This document shows positions 6,698-13,272 of a stretch of 17,008 nucleotides of DNA, piece by piece (positions within the stretch are counted from its first letter, which is position 1; the number at the start of each line of letters is the position of its first letter). The notes under the pieces are model-generated. The model was not told where the DNA came from and made no database searches. It saw nothing but the letters and a program-made list of their open reading frames with translations. The DNA lies in assembly GCA_024641895.1 (NCBI GenBank), contig JAHECE010000025.1, positions 1 through 17,008 of the forward strand, written 5' to 3'. The stretch is from Actinomycetales bacterium. GTDB lineage: Bacteria; Actinomycetota; Actinomycetes; Actinomycetales; JAHECE01. The position numbers and the translations under genes are program-made.

Positions 6698-7312
6698 GTG
6701 CTCGAGCTGCTCACGGGGTCCGGTCTGGCGCTCTCGGCAGGTCTGAACGCCTACCTGCCGCTGCTCACGCTGGGAGTCCTGGCGCGATACACGCCTCTGG
6801 TGGAGCTGCCGGAGACCTGGTCGTGGCTCACGGACACCCGGGTCATGGCCATCCTGAGCGCCTTGCTCGTCGTCGAGATCGTGGCCGACAAGCTGCCGTC
6901 GGTCGATCACCTCAACGATCTGGTCCAGACCGTGATCCGCCCCGCTGCCGGCGGGATCGCCTTCTCGGCGGGTTTCACCTCGCAGACCCACGGCACGTCG
7001 GAGTCGCTCTCCTCCCTCGAGCTCCCTACCGCCGTGACCATCGGCATCGGGGTGGTGCTCGCGCTCGGCGCCCACCTCGTCAAGGCCATCGCCCGACCCG
7101 TGATCAACCTGACCACCGCGGGCACGGGAGCGCCCGTCGTCAGCGTGGTCGAGGACATCGCCAGCAGCACGCTCGCGGTCCTCGCGATTCTCGTGCCGGT
7201 GTTCGTCGTCGCCTTCGTCGCAGCGCTCGTCGGCGTCGCCGTGATGGCCGTTCGACAGAGGCGCCGACATCGACGCCGCTTGATCCTCCCGCCGAACTCT
7301 CCGCAGACCTAG
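6698..7312 (+). CDS. DUF4126 family membrane protein
   Basis: The 204-residue product is an integral membrane protein with the DUF4126 pattern: LTGSGLALSAGLNAYLPLL at the start, then VVEIVADKLPSVDHLNDLVQTVIRPAAGGI, and several hydrophobic helices to about residue 190, ending in an arginine-rich tail (RQRRRHRRR) that should be cytoplasmic. No biochemical function is established for this family. The GTG at 6698 directly precedes the conserved LELLTG block. GGGAGG is only 1 nt before it, too close for a normal ribosome binding site, and a weak -10-like CATCCT ends 7 nt upstream, so leaderless initiation is possible. The gene is divergent from pgsA and is followed 10 bp later by the oxidoreductase gene. 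Confidence 0.85.
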   Translation: MLELLTGSGLALSAGLNAYLPLLTLGVLARYTPLVELPETWSWLTDTRVMAILSALLVVEIVADKLPSVDHLNDLVQTVIRPAAGGIAFSAGFTSQTHGTSESLSSLELPTAVTIGIGVVLALGAHLVKAIARPVINLTTAGTGAPVVSVVEDIASSTLAVLAILVPVFVVAFVAALVGVAVMAVRQRRRHRRRLILPPNSPQT

Positions 7313-7315
7313 GCT
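7310..7315 (+). promoter_or_regulatory. Leaderless promoter -10 overlapping the DUF4126 stop codon
   Basis: TAGGCT ends 7 nt before the ATG at 7323. Its first three bases are the TAG stop codon of the upstream gene. There is no ribosome binding site in the 10-bp gap, so leaderless transcription best explains expression of the oxidoreductase. Confidence 0.55.
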
Positions 7316-7322
7316 GGCGGGC

Positions 7323-8318
7323 ATGGCAGCGCTGCGAACAGGGATGTTCATCCCGCAGGGATGGCGCTTCGACCTGGTCGGTGTCGAGCCCTCGGATCAG
7401 TGGCGCGTCATGCGGGACCTCGCCCTTCGAGCCGACCGCGGCCCGTGGGAGTCGGTCTGGGTCTATGACCACTTCCACACCACGCCCACCGCGAGCCAGG
7501 AGGCCACGCACGAGGCCTGGACCCTGATGGCGGCCCTCTCGGCGGCGACGCACCGGGTCCGGATCGGCCAGATGTGCACCTGCATGAGCTACCGCAACCC
7601 GGCGTACCTCGCGAAGGTTGCCGCCACCTGCGACATCGTCTCCGGCGGCCGTGTCGAGATGGGCATCGGCGGCGGGTGGTACGAGCACGAGTGGCGCGCC
7701 TACGGGTACGGGTTCCCCGGCGTCGGCGTCAGGCTCGCCCGCCTCCGCGAAGGCGTCGACATCATGAAGCAGGCGTGGACGACCGGCACGGCCACGCTCC
7801 ACGGTGCGCACTACGACGTCGACGGCGCGATAGTCCGCCCGCTCCCGCTCCAACCGGGCGGGATCCCCCTCTGGGTCGCCGGCGGCGGCGAGAGGGTGAC
7901 GCTCCGCATCGCGGCCGAGTACGCCGACTACACCAACTTCGACGGCACCCTCGACGCCTTCCGGCACAAGTCGGCGGTGCTGGCCGAGCACTGCCGTGCG
8001 ACGGGTCGCGACTTCGACACCATCACGCGCTCCGCCAACTACAACGTCGCCCTCCGCTCTACGGAGGCCGAGGTCGCCGATCGCCTCGCGCGGCTGGGCG
8101 ATCGCCTCGCGCCGCACATCGGCCTCGAAGCGACGGCAAGCGTGCTCGCGGGCTTCCACGGAAAAGCCGCCGTCGGGACACCGGAACAGGTCGTGGAACG
8201 GCTCCACGACCTGCGAGCAGCGGGCCTGGGCTACGCCATCTTCTACTTCCCCGAGGCCGCGTACGACACCTCGGGGATCGAGCTCTTCGAACGCGAGGTG
8301 CTCCCCGAGCTGCTTTAG
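7323..8318 (+). CDS. LLM class F420-dependent oxidoreductase
   Basis: The 331-residue protein is a full-length luciferase-like (LLM) TIM-barrel oxidoreductase. Characteristic blocks are FIPQGWRFDLVGV, WESVWVYDHFHTTP, QMCTCMSYRNPAYLAKVAAT, DIVSGGRVEMGIGGGWYEHEW, GIPLWVAGGGERVTLRIAAEYADYTNF and VGTPEQVVERL. Close relatives in actinobacteria are annotated as F420-dependent; FMN cannot be excluded from the sequence. The protein is soluble, and the substrate is unknown. The ATG is placed 7 nt after a -10 hexamer with no ribosome binding site. The C terminus (FPEAAYDTSGIELFEREVLPEL) is complete. A second LLM gene lies at 12950 but only as a remnant of a different subgroup. Confidence 0.92.
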   Translation: MAALRTGMFIPQGWRFDLVGVEPSDQWRVMRDLALRADRGPWESVWVYDHFHTTPTASQEATHEAWTLMAALSAATHRVRIGQMCTCMSYRNPAYLAKVAATCDIVSGGRVEMGIGGGWYEHEWRAYGYGFPGVGVRLARLREGVDIMKQAWTTGTATLHGAHYDVDGAIVRPLPLQPGGIPLWVAGGGERVTLRIAAEYADYTNFDGTLDAFRHKSAVLAEHCRATGRDFDTITRSANYNVALRSTEAEVADRLARLGDRLAPHIGLEATASVLAGFHGKAAVGTPEQVVERLHDLRAAGLGYAIFYFPEAAYDTSGIELFEREVLPELL

Positions 8319-8377
8319 CGCACCACCCCATCCCACCCGTCATCTCGAACCGGGCACGGCCCGGCAAGGAGGCCTCG

Positions 8378-8506
8378 ATGTCGCAGTCAGTACCCGAGCA
8401 GCACCCCGAGCTGGAGATCGAGCTCCTCGAGTTCGACGAGACCGTGCCGCCCCGTCCCGAAGAGGATGTCGCCGACGCCGGACGGGCGGCGCCGGACCCG
8501 CACTGA
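8378..8506 (+). CDS. Small acidic protein of unknown function (42 aa)
   Basis: A 42-codon reading frame starts at ATG with AAGGAGG 5 nt upstream, one of the best ribosome binding sites in the window, and its third codon positions are about 85% G or C, as in neighbouring genes. The peptide is very acidic (PELEIELLEFDETVPP, PEEDVADAG), rich in proline, and has no cysteine, tryptophan or hydrophobic segment. It should be soluble and largely disordered. I do not recognise a family. It lies 59 bp after the oxidoreductase and before a strong hairpin, so it may be the last gene of that transcript. A RiPP precursor is possible but no modifying enzyme is nearby. Confidence 0.6.
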   Translation: MSQSVPEQHPELEIELLEFDETVPPRPEEDVADAGRAAPDPH

Positions 8507-8510
8507 CCAC

Positions 8511-8540
8511 TGGCCGGCCGAGCACGCCCTCGGCCGGCCA
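8511..8540 (+). terminator. Hairpin terminator after the small acidic peptide gene
   Basis: TGGCCGGCCGAG and CTCGGCCGGCCA form a perfect 12-bp stem with a 6-nt loop, starting 4 nt after the stop codon at 8506. There is no T-tract. It probably ends the transcript of the oxidoreductase and small peptide genes. Confidence 0.65.
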
Positions 8541-8579
8541 TGAGGGAGTTTCGTCCCGGGCCATGGCCGCCGGTCTCAC

Positions 8580-8630
8580 TAGCATGAGCGGGCGGCCCAG
8601 CGCTGGGCCGCCCGAGCGCACCCGCGGAGG
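8580..8630 (+). promoter_or_regulatory. 5' region of the EF-G2 gene: -10, long palindrome and RBS
   Basis: A TAGCAT hexamer (8580-8585) is followed at 8589-8614 by a 26-bp perfect palindrome with no central loop bases, whose arms are CGGGCGGCCCAGC and its complement. The ribosome binding site GGAGG is at 8626-8630, 9 nt before the ATG at 8640. If TAGCAT is the -10, the RNA would begin at or just inside the palindrome and carry a hairpin at its 5' end. It could instead be an operator. No -35 is evident. Confidence 0.45.
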
Positions 8631-8639
8631 AATCACTGC

Positions 8640-10727
8640 ATGGACACGGCATCGACGCCCCGGATCCGCAACGTGGCCCTGGTCGGGCACGCCGGATGCG
8701 GCAAGACCTCCCTCGTGGAGGCACTGCTCCACCAGGCCGGCGTCATCGCGCGCCTGGGCCGGGTCGAGGACGGCACCACGGTGTGCGACACCGAGCCCGA
8801 GGAGACCAAGCGGTCGATGTCGCTGTCGCTCGCGGTCGCCCCGTTCGAGTGGCGGGCTCCAGACGGTGAGACCTACAAGATCAATCTGATCGACACACCG
8901 GGCTATGCCGACTTCGCCGGATCGGTCGACGCGGCGCTCGCGGTCGCCGACCTCGCGGTTCTGGTGGTCAGCGCCGTCGACGGCATCGAGGTCGGTACCG
9001 AGCTGGCCTGGCAGCTCTGCGAGAGGGCCGACATCCCGCGCCTCGTGTTCGTCACCAAGGAAGACCGGCCCCGCGCGGACTTCCACGGCGTCCTCGACTC
9101 GCTCCGGGCCACGTTCGGCGCGCAGCTCGTCCCGCTCGAGCTGCCGATGGGCGAGGAAGAGGCGTTGCACGGCATCGCAGACGTCCTTTCCGACGAGGGC
9201 CTCGAGTACGACGCGGACGGGCACCACCGCACCGAGGCGATCCCCGCCGACCTCCTCGAGGAGGAGAAGCAGCTGCACGAGGAGGTCACCGAGGAGATCG
9301 TCTCGGGTGACGACGAACAGCTCGAGCGGTACCTCTCCGGAGAGGTACCGACGGCGCACGACCTGGAGCGGACCCTCCGGCACGAAGTCATCGGCAGGAC
9401 GGAGGTCCCCGTCGTCCTCGGATCCGCGATCACCGGGGTCGGGGTCGACCGGCTGGCCGACTTCATCTGCGAGCTCGGGCCGTCGCCGGCGGACCGGCCG
9501 AGCGCGGCCCTCATGGCCGGGGAGCCTGTCGACGTCCCGGCCGACCCCGCGGGACCGGCCGTGGCCTATGTCTTCCGCACCGTCGTCGACCAGTTCGTCG
9601 GCCAGGTCTCGCTGTTCAAGGTGCTGTCGGGCACCATCTCCGCCGACGACCGCCTCGTGAACACGACGACCGACACCGAGGAGCGGCTGCACGGGATCTT
9701 CGTCCTGCGCGGCAAGGACCACCTGCCCACGGAGGGCCTCGTCGCCGGCGACATAGGGGCCGTCCCGAAGCTGGGGGCGAGCCCGACGGGATCCACGCTC
9801 GCGCCCCGCGGGTTGCCGATCTCGGTCGCAGGTCCTGAACCCCGGCTCCCGGCGTACGGGCTTGCCCTCAGGCCCGTCACCCAGGCCGACGACGACAAGC
9901 TCTCGGGCGCGCTGCAGCGGCTCGTCGCCGAAGACCCTTCGCTCGTGGTCGAACGCATTGAGGAGACCGCCCAGACGGTCCTGCGGGGCCAGGGTGACAC
10001 CCACGTGGCCGTGGCGCTCGAGCGGCTCCTGCGGAAGTTCGGCGTGGACGTCGCCACGGAAGACGTGCTGGTCCCCTACCGAGAGAGTGTCGAGGGCCGC
10101 GGCGAGGCCGAGGGCAAGGTCAAGAAGCAGTCGGGCGGCCACGGGCAGTACGCCGTCGTGCAGCTCCGCGTGAGCCCCAAGGGTCGCGGTGAGGGCAGCG
10201 AGTTCGTCGACTCGATCGTCGGCGGCGCCATCCCGCGCAACTACCTGCCGGCCGTCGAGCGGGGTGTTCACGAGGCCATGGCCGCGGGCGGGGTGCACGG
10301 CTTCCCCGTTGTCGACCTGCGGGTCGAGTGCTACGACGGCAAGTACCACAGCGTCGACTCCTCCGACATGGCCTTCCGCACGGCCTCGGCCCTCGGCCTC
10401 AAAGAGGCTCTGCACAGGGCCAACCCCGTCGTGCTGGAGCCGGTCTCCCAGGTCACGGTGACCGTCCCCGACGGCTCGCAGGGCGATGTCCTCGGTGACC
10501 TCAACGCGCGCCGCGGCCGCATCAACGGGTCGACCGCTCTGCCCGACGGTCGGCACGAGATCAAGGCGATGGTGCCGACCTCGGAGATCCAGCGGTACGT
10601 GCTCGAGCTGCGCTCGATGACCGGGGGCCGTGGCGTCTTCTCCGCGACCCATGATCACTACGACGTGCTGCCCTCCCACCTGGTCAGCCGCCTCTCGCGC
10701 GCGGAGGGCAACGGCTCGACGCACTGA
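8640..10727 (+). CDS. fusA2: Elongation factor G-like protein EF-G2
   Basis: The 695-residue protein has the EF-G domain order: GTPase domain with G1 loop GHAGCGKT (16-23) and G3 DTPGYADF (85-92), then domains II-V, including KKQSGGHGQYAVVQLRV and the C-terminal MVPTSEIQRYVLELRSMTGGRG. It matches the actinobacterial EF-G2 group (FusA2, Rv0120c type), paralogues of the translocase that are not the main elongation factor; their role is not settled. Two features depart from classical EF-G: the switch I region (KRSMSLSLAVAPFEW) lacks the normal RGITI motif, as in other EF-G2 proteins, and the G4 motif NKxD is TKED (139-142), which should weaken guanine specificity. GGAGG lies 9 nt before the ATG. 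The gene stands alone. Confidence 0.9.
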   Translation: MDTASTPRIRNVALVGHAGCGKTSLVEALLHQAGVIARLGRVEDGTTVCDTEPEETKRSMSLSLAVAPFEWRAPDGETYKINLIDTPGYADFAGSVDAALAVADLAVLVVSAVDGIEVGTELAWQLCERADIPRLVFVTKEDRPRADFHGVLDSLRATFGAQLVPLELPMGEEEALHGIADVLSDEGLEYDADGHHRTEAIPADLLEEEKQLHEEVTEEIVSGDDEQLERYLSGEVPTAHDLERTLRHEVIGRTEVPVVLGSAITGVGVDRLADFICELGPSPADRPSAALMAGEPVDVPADPAGPAVAYVFRTVVDQFVGQVSLFKVLSGTISADDRLVNTTTDTEERLHGIFVLRGKDHLPTEGLVAGDIGAVPKLGASPTGSTLAPRGLPISVAGPEPRLPAYGLALRPVTQADDDKLSGALQRLVAEDPSLVVERIEETAQTVLRGQGDTHVAVALERLLRKFGVDVATEDVLVPYRESVEGRGEAEGKVKKQSGGHGQYAVVQLRVSPKGRGEGSEFVDSIVGGAIPRNYLPAVERGVHEAMAAGGVHGFPVVDLRVECYDGKYHSVDSSDMAFRTASALGLKEALHRANPVVLEPVSQVTVTVPDGSQGDVLGDLNARRGRINGSTALPDGRHEIKAMVPTSEIQRYVLELRSMTGGRGVFSATHDHYDVLPSHLVSRLSRAEGNGSTH

Positions 10728-10800
10728 CGACGCGCCGGGTCACGAGGGCGCCGCCGGGCGGCCGTGGCGTGGGCTGCCTGCTCCCCGTCCTGGGAGTCCG

Positions 10801-11010
10801 CGGCCCCGTCTGATCGTCATCGCGGGTAGTGCCGCCATTGCCATGGTGCTCGCGGTCTCGGCGTGCTCGACCCCGCTCCCGAGCGACGTGGCGACCGCGC
10901 CGGCAAGGCTTGCCTGGGCGGGTGACGTGGACGCCGACGTCTCGGCCGTGCGCACGGCCGTAGACGGTTCGATGCCGACCCGCGCAGAGCGGGCGCGTGA
11001 CGTGTGGTCG
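10801..11010 (+). pseudogene. Lipoprotein-signal-like reading frame without a start codon
   Basis: In this frame the DNA encodes RPRLIVIAGSAAIAMVLAVSAC, here split as a basic n-region (RPR), a hydrophobic core, and a lipobox VSAC with the cysteine codon at 10864. It continues with a plausible alanine/threonine/proline-rich spacer up to about residue 60 and then loses protein-like composition. No ATG, GTG or TTG lies in frame between the EF-G2 stop and the hydrophobic core, except ATG-GTG inside the core itself. The frame stays open as far as 11631 but becomes a shadow of the phospholipase gene. It may be a decayed lipoprotein gene, a gene with a frameshift at its 5' end, or chance. The rest of the 435-bp gap (10728-11162) shows nothing I can assign apart from a promoter. 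Confidence 0.25.
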
Positions 11011-11025
11011 CCAGGTCGACCCAGA

Positions 11026-11054
11026 TTGACGCGGCCGCGCCGGCGCTCGATGCT
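11026..11054 (+). promoter_or_regulatory. Candidate promoter of the phospholipase D gene
   Basis: TTGACG (11026-11031) and GATGCT (11049-11054) are separated by 17 nt. Transcription would begin near 11061, leaving a leader of about 100 nt that contains the AAGGAG ribosome binding site at 11151-11156. The -10 matches the consensus only at positions 2 and 6. Confidence 0.35.
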
Positions 11055-11162
11055 TGACGCTCGGCGCCACTTGAGCGCAGCGGTGTGCCGGTGGGGTGAG
11101 GCGTGGCTGCCGCCCCGGACCAACCGCCCGCCGAGGGCGCAACGGGATGCAAGGAGACGCGG

Positions 11163-12695
11163 GTGCGGTTCGACGCGGTGGTGGGTCGGCGCGCCGAGCG
11201 CACCTCAACCCGGCGCGGCCGGGCGACCCCAGCAGGTGGCCGCGCGCGCGACGAAGCCGTCCTTCCAGCGGCGCCGCCGGTGTCGCAGTCCGCTTCCGCA
11301 GCGTCGAGGGCGTCGGACGTCTCGACGGCGTCGACGTCGCCCTGGTTTCTCGAAGCAGGTCCCTACCCGGTCAGGACCGGCAACGCGGCCACGGCCTTTG
11401 TCGACGGCGACGCATATTTCGCGGACGTCGCGGCCGCGATCCGGCAGGCAGCCGGGCCCGATGCCTTCGTCGAGCTGGCCGACTGGGATCTCCAGCTCGA
11501 CTTCCAGCTCGTCCCGGGCGACAGCACCAGCACGTTGGCGGCGCTGCTCACCGAGGCCAGCGCGAGGGGGGTGGCGATCCGAGCACTCCTCAACCGTCAC
11601 CAGGACAACCCGTTCGGGCCGGGCACCGTGACCGGCTACGACAACACGTCCGCGGTCTCCTTCATCAACGGCCTTCCCACCGGTGCGGCACTCCACGACG
11701 ACCGCTACCTGACTGCCGGGACGCACCACCAGAAGATCGCCGTCGTCGGTTCGGGCGACGGGCTCGTGGCCTACTCGGGTGGGATGGACTTCAACCCCAA
11801 CCGCCTCGTGCGAGCGCCGGAGCCCCGCCATGACGTGCAGATCCGGGTCACCGGCCCTGCCGCGACGGACCACCACACGATCTTCGCCCGCCGCTGGGCG
11901 GACAGCCCGTCCGCCACGGACCTGCCCGGCGTCCCGGCCCCACCCGCGGGCGAGAGCGGGGCCAAGCCGGGCCACCTGCACGCTCAGGTCGTCAGCACCT
12001 ACGGCAACGGGTCGGCCCATTCGGGCGTGGGCCCCGGACGCGGTGCGCTCGCGCCCGGCTACACCTTCGCCCCGCAGGGCGACCGCTCGTTCAGCGACCT
12101 CGTCCTGCGGGCGATCGGCCGGGCCCGGCGGTTCATCTACCTCGAGGACCAGTACCTCGTGAACATGACCGTGAGCGCGGCGCTCGCCGAGGCGCTCGAC
12201 CGCATCGACCGTCTCGTCATCCTCATGCCGGACACCCCGTCCGTGAGCAGGGAGCTCATCCAGGCCTGGCGGCGCCGCAAGGCGTTCGTCACGCCGCTCC
12301 TGGCGGCCGCACCCTCGAAGGTGTCCGTCTGTGTCGGTACAAGGTTCTACGTGCACTCCAAGACCTGGGTGTTCGACGACGAGCTCGCGGTGGTCGGCTC
12401 GGCCAACGTCAACCGGCGCGGCTACTCCCACGACAGCGAGCAGGCGATCGGCATCGTCGACGTCGAGGGAGGGGGCGCCTGGGTGAGGCAGCTGCGGACA
12501 CGGCTGTGGGCCAAGCACCTGAGGCTGCCGCCAGAGCTGCTGCAGGACCCACTGGCTGCCGCCTCGCACTGGTTCGCCATCCCGGCAGGGGCTGAGGTCT
12601 CGCCCTACAACCCGTCCGCGGGCACGGACCGTCCGCCCTTCCCCCGGGGCACCGACTACTTCTGGGACACCTACATCGACCCGGCAGGGGCGTAG
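11163..12695 (+). CDS. Phospholipase D family protein
   Basis: The 510-residue protein has two phospholipase D half-domains. The first has HHQKIAVVGSGD (188-199), with the aspartate shifted from its usual place four residues after the lysine. The second has a canonical HSKTWVFD (398-405) followed by VGSANVNRRG. Between them are SGGMDFNPNR and IYLEDQYLVN, common in phosphatidylcholine-type bacterial phospholipases D and cardiolipin-synthase relatives. The reaction would be phosphodiester hydrolysis or transfer via a phosphohistidine. The first 60 residues are rich in Ala, Ser and Arg, with no signal peptide. GTG at 11163 has AAGGAG 6 nt upstream; GTG at 11103 lacks one. A lipoprotein-like signal lies upstream in another frame. 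Substrate is undetermined. Confidence 0.85.
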   Translation: MRFDAVVGRRAERTSTRRGRATPAGGRARDEAVLPAAPPVSQSASAASRASDVSTASTSPWFLEAGPYPVRTGNAATAFVDGDAYFADVAAAIRQAAGPDAFVELADWDLQLDFQLVPGDSTSTLAALLTEASARGVAIRALLNRHQDNPFGPGTVTGYDNTSAVSFINGLPTGAALHDDRYLTAGTHHQKIAVVGSGDGLVAYSGGMDFNPNRLVRAPEPRHDVQIRVTGPAATDHHTIFARRWADSPSATDLPGVPAPPAGESGAKPGHLHAQVVSTYGNGSAHSGVGPGRGALAPGYTFAPQGDRSFSDLVLRAIGRARRFIYLEDQYLVNMTVSAALAEALDRIDRLVILMPDTPSVSRELIQAWRRRKAFVTPLLAAAPSKVSVCVGTRFYVHSKTWVFDDELAVVGSANVNRRGYSHDSEQAIGIVDVEGGGAWVRQLRTRLWAKHLRLPPELLQDPLAAASHWFAIPAGAEVSPYNPSAGTDRPPFPRGTDYFWDTYIDPAGA

Positions 12696-12750
12696 CACCC
12701 GCCGCCTGCAGAGCTCGGCGGACAGCCGGATCGGCAGACTGGGCCCGATC

Positions 12751-12785
12751 GGCACCGATCTCGGGACCGCCGATCGATCGGTGCC
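12751..12785 (+). terminator. Inverted repeat downstream of the phospholipase gene
   Basis: GGCACCGATC and GATCGGTGCC form a perfect 10-bp stem around a 15-nt loop, 55 nt after the stop codon. It may terminate the phospholipase transcript; the long loop and lack of a T-tract make this a moderate call. The rest of the 254-bp gap (12696-12949) shows no gene. Confidence 0.4.
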
Positions 12786-12949
12786 GGCCCTGGTGCGGTG
12801 GTCGGTGAGGCACGTCCCGCAGGCAGGTGATGCTGCGCGCGACGTCGGCCAGGACGTCCTGGCGGGTCACCGCCCCCGCGCCGTCCACCCCGGCATCGGC
12901 AGGGGCATCGGCCGGCCCGGGAATCCTGCCGGCGCGCAGAATGGCCTGC

Positions 12950-13165
12950 ATGCCTGACTACGGACACGATCTCCGGCTCGGCTCATTCATCACACCTGCG
13001 GCCCGCGATGCGCAGGACGTCGTCGCCCTCGCCGTCCGCGCCGAGACGCTCGGCCTCGACCTCGTGACCTTCCAGGACCACCCGTACCAGCCGCGGTGGC
13101 TCGACACGTTCGGGGCCGAGATCGCCCCGGCACTGCGCGAGGCGGTGGCCGCCGAGCGCTCGTGA
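12950..13165 (+). pseudogene. Internally deleted LLM class oxidoreductase remnant (71 aa)
   Basis: Residues 1-53 are the typical N terminus of an LLM-class flavin or F420 oxidoreductase (MPDYGHDLRLGSFITPAARD, AETLGLDLVTFQDHPYQPRW). A full protein of this group is about 300 residues and should continue after WLDT with a WTLLS-type block. Instead the frame passes straight to FGAEIAPALREAVAAERS, which resembles the C-terminal end of the same family. The central barrel, including the coenzyme and substrate sites, is missing, with the junction near base 13108. Since the frame is intact, an in-frame deletion is the simplest explanation. The product should not fold as an active enzyme. No clear ribosome binding site precedes the ATG at 12950; ATG at 12941 is also in frame. 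Confidence 0.75.
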
Positions 13166-13244
13166 CGTCCGACGCCGGGCACCCGGGAGCACGTGCGCGG
13201 CGCGGTCGCGGGATCCCCGGGATGTGCGCCACAGGCGGGTGTGT

Positions 13245-13258
13245 CTCCTCCGGAGGAG
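13245..13258. terminator. Short palindrome in the convergent gap
   Basis: CTCCTCCGGAGGAG is a perfect 14-bp palindrome located 15 bp beyond the stop codon of the minus-strand ATPase gene and in the 107-bp gap before it where plus-strand transcription from the LLM remnant converges. It may act as a bidirectional terminator, though it can form only a short stem. Confidence 0.3.
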
Positions 13259-13272
13259 TCCTGGGCGCAGAC

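Noticed and set aside
8340..10724. 794-codon minus-strand open frame opposite EF-G2
   Set aside because: Long antisense frames are common in DNA of this GC content. The plus strand has unmistakable EF-G motifs and this frame has none.
11205..12755. 516-codon minus-strand open frame opposite the phospholipase gene
   Set aside because: It has no recognisable domain, and the plus strand carries both HKD regions.
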